Source: Eucriotettix oculatus
Lineage: Eukaryota; Arthropoda; Insecta; Orthoptera; Tetrigidae
Length of the DNA: 64,000 nucleotides
Assembly (NCBI GenBank): GCA_034510155.1
Contig: CM067377.1
Span: 37,793,765-37,857,764, forward strand
Direction: 5' to 3'
Under the pieces are notes generated by a model. It worked only from the letters and a program-made list of their open reading frames with translations. It made no database searches and was not told the DNA's origin. Below, in pieces: positions 58,843 through 64,000 of this stretch; the first letter of the stretch is position 1, and every line of letters starts with the position of its first letter. A program made the position numbers and the translations under genes.

Positions 58843-60269
58843 TTTGCTAGGGTTTATTACCCTGTCTGCAACCTTCAATTTATCTCAAGACGACGGTCTT
58901 TGATTGTGTACCATCAAAGTCCGTATTGAGTTGTTTTAGCATTACAAGCTAGCTGATAATAATGAGAGATTCGGCATAGACCCAATTGAAAGTTATCCTT
59001 AATTAAATCCCTTACTGATATATATCTGATATTTATCAATTAATTGTAATGATAACAATTTATAGTGTTAAAAATAACTAAAAATATAGTTTTCGGATGG
59101 TAAATCGTATCAAGTTATTTTGTTTCAAACTCGTTATTATTTGGCGTTAAATATTATTTTTTAAATTAAAAACATTAATAATACACAAAAACCAGAAATG
59201 TAGTTTATCTGTGAGTAACCCATAGAAACTAATACGGTTCATATGTTATTTATTAGTTTCAGAGTTGATATTGCATGTTGAGATCATCGTTTGTAATACC
59301 AAATAATTGCGTGATGCCCTTTGTGATTATTAATTTGTTACAAAATTCCATAAATTTAGATTACATGATTACTGGGACGTTAATTAGTAAATACTTGCTG
59401 GCTGCCAGTCCTTCACACACACATGAATGAAAACATTATTCACGGTTCTAATCGTTACGTTTATGCTATTTTTATTATTTAACCTGTTACCAATTGCTCC
59501 ACTAAAATATTTATGATTAATAACAATCATTCATTGGTGTTACAATTACATTATTATTTTGTCTACTCTTCACATCAATTTATTACCCTAAAATTTAACG
59601 TCTGTTATAAATAAAAGTGAATTGAGCAGACTCAATTTTAAATTGTGGCGTTCTCAAATTGTGTATGAAAATTTAAGGTTACATAAACGTTACATTTTTT
59701 CATTCGTGTATAGAACACGTCAGTGATTTCACTGGTGCCAATAAGGTAAAGTCATTGCTGTACCTGAACTCACCGCCTGTACAACTTTTCAATCGCGGGA
59801 AGTTATTGAAAGAAACATATAGAAATTGGATCCGTTGCAAGTATGGCTGCTGGACATCCTTACTCCTCAGCGACGTTCCCGTAAGGGCGTTGACGACTAA
59901 ATACAGGATGCATAATTGACCTGCTGCGGTCTTGCTAAAATTGCACACTATACCGTACATAGACCAGGGCGTCTCTTCGACCACGCCTACTTCCCATTAC
60001 TATATATCGTAATCGTCTCATTAACCGGCGTGAGAACAGTTGACATAATATATTTAGAAAAAATATCTTAATAGCGTTTTCAGGAATAAATTGTAAAATT
60101 TATTCAAGTTTACCATACTTTTGAGCATTGTCTCCACTTAATTTGTACCCTAAGGAAGGGTTTCTTTGAATCATGATCTAGTAACGTCTATTTAAGTTTC
60201 AATTCTGTCTCTCAAGCAATTATAACGTGTAAAAAATAGTGACAACTACTGACAATGAATTGGTGATAA
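58843..60269. other. AT-rich stretch with one GC-richer patch
   Basis: The patch at 59700-59990 is GC-richer and has a 94-codon minus-strand frame (SKTAAGQLCILYLVVNALTG...) of no recognised family. The remainder is AT-rich without features. Confidence 0.35.
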
Positions 60270-60365
60270 AAAAAATACCACACAAAGTTTCTGCTAGACT
60301 CTTAGCTTTTCGTCAGGTGATGGAAAGTGTTATAGCTGCGAGAACGACACGTAACACAAACTACC
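60270..60365 (-). repeat. Tail fragment of the repeat at 39345
   Basis: AAATACCACACAAAGTTTCT, a GTCAGGT block and AACGACACGTAACACAAAC match 39345-39430 in order and orientation. Only the tail is present; the GAAACGT module is missing. Confidence 0.6.
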
Positions 60366-60439
60366 ATTTATTATATCATTATTTTATTGTCTGAATTTTC
60401 TCTACTTCTTTTTTTTAATTCGCAAAATACACATGGTTT

Positions 60440-60443
<4 letters not shown>

Positions 60444-60513
<70 letters not shown>
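60444..60513. repeat. Compound (TC)n(TA)n microsatellite
   Basis: About 14 TC units followed directly by about 20 TA units. All open frames through it on both strands are artefacts of the repeat. Confidence 0.95.
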
Positions 60514-60516
<3 letters not shown>

Positions 60517-61329
60517 GAATCGCCGAAATGTATATATGCGCATAACTTCCGAACGACTGCACCATTTTGGATAATTATTTATTGTTGCGTCTGTTATTGT
60601 CAGTACAAGGTTTTGAGAATTTTTTAAAATATCATACGAATAAGTTTTTAAAACCTCATAATATAAAAAGTAAGTGAGACAGAAGACAATGGAGACGACC
60701 TTCAATATACTAACAAAACATTGACACATTGACGTTCAATTGTTCAGTCAGGAGGGGAGTAGTTGTGGCGCCACATGTCAAGTTAGTACATGTATTTACG
60801 GAAAGCCGCAAGAACACGTATGAAAATAAAAATAAAAGAGTTAACTTTGGTATCGATATAGGTGCTTTGAGTTTGATTCTGACATTTAGAATGAAATTAG
60901 AGTTCATCCCCTAACAGTGGGATGGTGATAAAATTTTGTTTCCATATTCCTCGCAACACAAGACAAACACTTTGGAGATGAGACACGGCTACCACCCCTA
61001 GGGGGTTGGGGTGGAAGTGGTGAAATTTTTATATATAATATAGGCTCATACATGAGTCGATAAAGAATCCTAGAGGTCAATTACTTTTGTAGTGTTTTCC
61101 CCGACAATATTTGTATATAATTTCAACCCCTTGCAATCCCGGGTGGTTATATGAATGAAAATAACAGGTCGCTGTATTATAATATGACCTTTAAAATGCG
61201 ATTTATGTAAATATTCATACCTTAAGTGGAGAAGAAATTTTATTCTGTTAGAGTACTGAAAATATTTTTAATCCTGCCGGGAGTATTTTGAGTCTGTCGA
61301 GATACTGGGAGTATATTTGAGGTTCATAT
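60514..61329. other. Unannotated, possible old repeat
   Basis: Contains GCGCATAACTTCCGAACGAC close to the microsatellite and a CCCCTAGGGGGTTGGGGTGG motif at 60997-61016. These look like parts of a widespread insect repeat, but no second copy occurs in the window. Confidence 0.3.
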
Positions 61330-61481
61330 TGTGACGCTATCGATGTCGGTTTAGTCATGTGTTGACCAAGAATTAAATAATGTACCGAGATAATATATAT
61401 ATAAATACCCAGGAAACGCCGGGTCCCTAGCTTGTAGAGTGTAAAGTAAATTATTCTGTATTCTATGAACGAACACGCACA
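61330..61481 (+). mobile_element. Candidate solo LTR with primer-binding-like end
   Basis: Starts TGTGACGCTATCG, has a TATA-like TATATATATAAATA at about 61395-61408 and ends ...CACGCACA. It is followed by ATTTGGTGTCATTACAA, a sequence similar to that after 5' LTRs of insect Ty3/gypsy elements. No gag-pol sequence or second LTR is seen nearby. Ends are set by the TG...CA rule only. Confidence 0.3.
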
Positions 61482-62775
61482 ATATTTGGTGTCATTACAA
61501 ACCCACAGTTAACTACTTAACTTATTAGTATAGACAAATAAATAGTTCAAAAAAGCCAATACTGCAGTCCAAAATAAAACTGTTCATTATAACTCTTCTC
61601 ACGAACGACAGGGTTACATATCATGGTTATAGTATGCAGACTTGGAAACATTCAGTTCAGACTAAGCCTTTGAGCATGTAATACTATACGTTCGTGGCCT
61701 GAATTTTTGTAACGTGCGTGCTTTGAAGAAAAGCTGAATATTTCATCGAGGGAATGAGGTTAGGTAGTAAAACATGAAGGTGTTTAGTTTTTGTCAGAAA
61801 ATGAATTGACTCTCTAAATCGAGATGTAAACAACTACGCCTTAATTATTATGAGAGCACATAAGTATTTTAAGTCTATTAAGAAGTATCTAGATGTATAA
61901 TTATGAAACTGTCAGTACGGTACATCAATTATGGAAAGCGTTAAGAAGCTACCTTTACATATGTAGGAAGTGAATCTTGAAATAGCTCTCAACGTGTCAT
62001 TAAAATCATTTGCTGAAAAAGTTTGATGGAATGTTTTGCCTAATATTTGCCCTGAACACAAATTTAAATATATACTCCAATTTATTATACTGTAAATTTC
62101 AGGATACACAATAATTATTAGACCCTGTAGTAAAACGGTCTAGCAACAAGTTTTCACTAATAATTCTTCCTGCATTGACAGTTACATTCGATTCTGAAGA
62201 CATAGACATGGAAGAAATTATTTTATCAGATTCTGTCCCAGAATTCGAAGAAAAATATTATCTGGATGTCCATTTCTTTAATTTATTGGTTCAATTGAAG
62301 ATAATTACGATTTCATATTTATTTGTATTACTTTGTGTGAAAGAATAGTTGAAATTACTCTTTCCATTTATTCGTTAAGAATTTTATTTCACTTTAAACT
62401 TCTACTATTCTGGTTACTAATTGTTTGTCATCAAAATATTAACATTTGAATGTGGCGGTCATATTCAATTCAGTTTAATTTGAAATAAAATCCCTGCTTC
62501 GAGTCATGTTTGATAGGAAGACCGACGACTTTTCGACATAAGATTTCTTACTAAATTTTATGAAGAAACAAGGATTTACATAGTACATTCTGAATGGTAT
62601 TACACGTGCGTACTCATACTTATAATATATAATAAAAACATGAATTAGGGGCGAATATTTAATTTATTTATTAATTTAAATTGAATTACCAAATAAATAT
62701 CAATTTTAAGTAAATATTCTAAAATATGTAAGGAATTAGATAAATTTTAAATGAATTAAATTTAGAAGATCGCGA
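61482..62775. other. AT-rich stretch
   Basis: No gene or repeat recognised. Confidence 0.45.
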
Positions 62776-62970
62776 TTGATAATTTCGACAGAACTGGGAC
62801 TCGCACTCGGGACTTCCCGATTACCGGGAACCAATCAGAATCGTCTCCCGATTTGCGTGATAACTATATCAGGTGAGCCTGGGCTTCGCGTCATTATGAG
62901 GGATGGAGAGAGAGCTCACAGCTATTGGATAATACATTCTGATTTGCTCAGATGTACAACACCCGCGCGG
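62776..62970 (-). repeat. Possible diverged tRNA-like repeat
   Basis: Minus strand contains CCCGGTAATCGGGAAGTCCC then GAGTGCGAGTCCC, reminiscent of a tRNA TPsiC/B-box region. No A box was found upstream. The 65-codon plus frame over it is not considered real. Confidence 0.25.
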
Positions 62971-63554
62971 TAAGCGGCATGTTCTAAATGCAGTTTCATG
63001 ACCTTAACGAATAAGCGTCAAATGGAAACCATTGTTCTGCTTCTTTGTGTTCCCAAATCGGTAAAGTAGTCAATAGCAAACTTAAAATAATTCTTCTGTT
63101 TTTTGACTGAATTTAATTGTAATTAATCTATTTTTTAATGTGCAGGTATACGAAGATAATTATGATTGAAAAGAAATAATTTAGCATAGTGGCATATTAT
63201 AACTTATTTCGGAAGCTTTGTTGCGTTCAAGGGTTACCGAACGGCGTTACATTTTGTCTACGACTGTTGATCATCTTGTGGCCATCTAATTATTATAATT
63301 CGTTTCTAGCGTCAAATTCATTAATGTGAGAATTAAATACACTTACAATGATACAAATATTTTGTCTATCAAAAAATACTATAAACGACTTGTTTTTACC
63401 ACATTATCCTTGATATCTACAAAATTTAGAATATTATTAAAAACGTAATACCTCAGTAATCTTCAAATCTGTTAATTCTTGTTACATTTGGTTAAAAAAC
63501 AAAAGTTTTAATAATACTTTAGATTCCCATAATTTTTTTTCATAAAAATGGTCT
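62971..63554. other. AT-rich stretch
   Basis: No signal recognised. Confidence 0.45.
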
Positions 63555-63706
63555 ACAGACTGTCACCTTACATGACGCATTCCGAATTTGGAGTGATACA
63601 TGGTCAGCTTATCAATTCTCCAGCAGTCTTAATCTCAGTCTCCGTCACCATGCCAGGATTCTAACTCGAGGCAGCGACGCTAGCTACTGGACCACAGGAG
63701 GTCGGC
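63555..63706 (-). mobile_element. tRNA-derived SINE, 3'-truncated
   Basis: Minus strand from 63706: GCCGACCTCCTGTGGTCCAG (A box), TAGCTAGCGTCGCTGCCTCG, then AGTTAGAATCCTGG as B box, and a body ATTCGGAATGCGTCATGTAA shared with 34942-35163. It stops before the (GAA)n tail. Its 5' end matches the head at 24260 exactly in GCCGACCTC. Confidence 0.8.
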
Positions 63707-64000
63707 CGTAGTTCAGATTATTTTTATTAGATTCCGGGAAGCACACACCGAATTTTATTTGTCGTAGAGTTGTATATGTATCTATACTCATTATTTTACG
63801 GCGGTTCAAGCATCTTCTCCTGATAAATAAAATTGACTGTTTCAGTAAAGTTTTGTGTTTGTGTCGCAAATAAATCTAAACGCGTGGAGCAATTTAGACC
63901 AAATTTTGTACACGTTTACCGTGCGACTGGACACAACGAGGGACGGTAGAAATAAGACACGATTAGGTACTCTGGGGCGGGTTTGAAGGTTATGGAAATT
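63707..64000. other. Terminal unannotated stretch
   Basis: Mixed composition, no feature recognised up to the window end. Confidence 0.45.

Noticed and set aside
60371..60729. Open frames over the (TC)n(TA)n tract on both strands
   Set aside because: They exist only because the microsatellite contains no stop codons; low-complexity translation.
1..64000. CRISPR arrays, rRNA genes, bacterial operons, ribosome-binding sites
   Set aside because: No regularly spaced repeats, rRNA-like blocks or compact gene arrays were seen; the window has eukaryotic character throughout.

Overview
The window looks like a gene-poor, AT-rich (roughly two-thirds A+T by eye) stretch of a large animal nuclear genome, most likely an insect. 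I infer this from the absence of prokaryotic gene organisation, the presence of spliceosomal-type splice signals, and a dense litter of decayed eukaryotic transposable elements: a LINE-type reverse transcriptase family, tRNA-derived SINEs, Tc1/mariner and hAT DNA transposons, and many small foldback elements. The LINE and SINE types resemble those of polyneopteran insects such as cockroaches or termites, but that placement is an inference. A run of exactly 100 N at 19319-19418 marks a scaffold join.

No complete protein-coding gene is recognisable. The best host-gene evidence is on the minus strand at 42515-42215: a 3' splice acceptor, a Ser/Thr- and Glu-rich GC-rich coding stretch, then either a strong splice donor (42394) or a stop codon followed by AATAAA. 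Two GC/CpG-rich islands (about 3240-3640 and 34300-34570) look like promoter or first-exon sequence. Weaker candidate exons lie at 4732, 15062 and 26756. Several unrecognised ORFs of 75-166 codons (notably 57198-57985 and 58137-58637) are reported without function.

Most recognisable content is repeats. At least seven fragments of one LINE family lie at 13578, 14516, 28150, 30808, 32961, 45380 and 48168, on both strands. A second retroelement C-terminal type is at 25080 and 41491. tRNA-like SINE copies are at 24155, 25411, 34942 and 63555. A roughly 0.5-kb A-tailed dispersed repeat ('repeat A') is at 240, 11039, 11554, 14120 and 56211. 'Repeat C' is at 43028 and 58643. A Tc1 element with an internal deletion occupies 50257-51344. 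A 1.2-kb hAT-like element with a perfect 8-bp target-site duplication occupies 54728-55939. Foldback elements occur at 733, 5925, 12273, 27244, 29576 and 41202. A TIR-bounded 1.7-kb element with an internal duplication is at 17178-18874, and a candidate solo LTR is at 61330.

The most interesting recurring signal is a short module, CTGA..., short stem, GAAACGT, at about 12273, 12448, 39490, 41202, 46778 and 52519. It is sometimes enclosed by inverted arms and sometimes flanked by a conserved peptide. It resembles the hammerhead-ribozyme layout known from terminal repeats of Penelope-like elements. This is a hypothesis that needs a covariance-model search.
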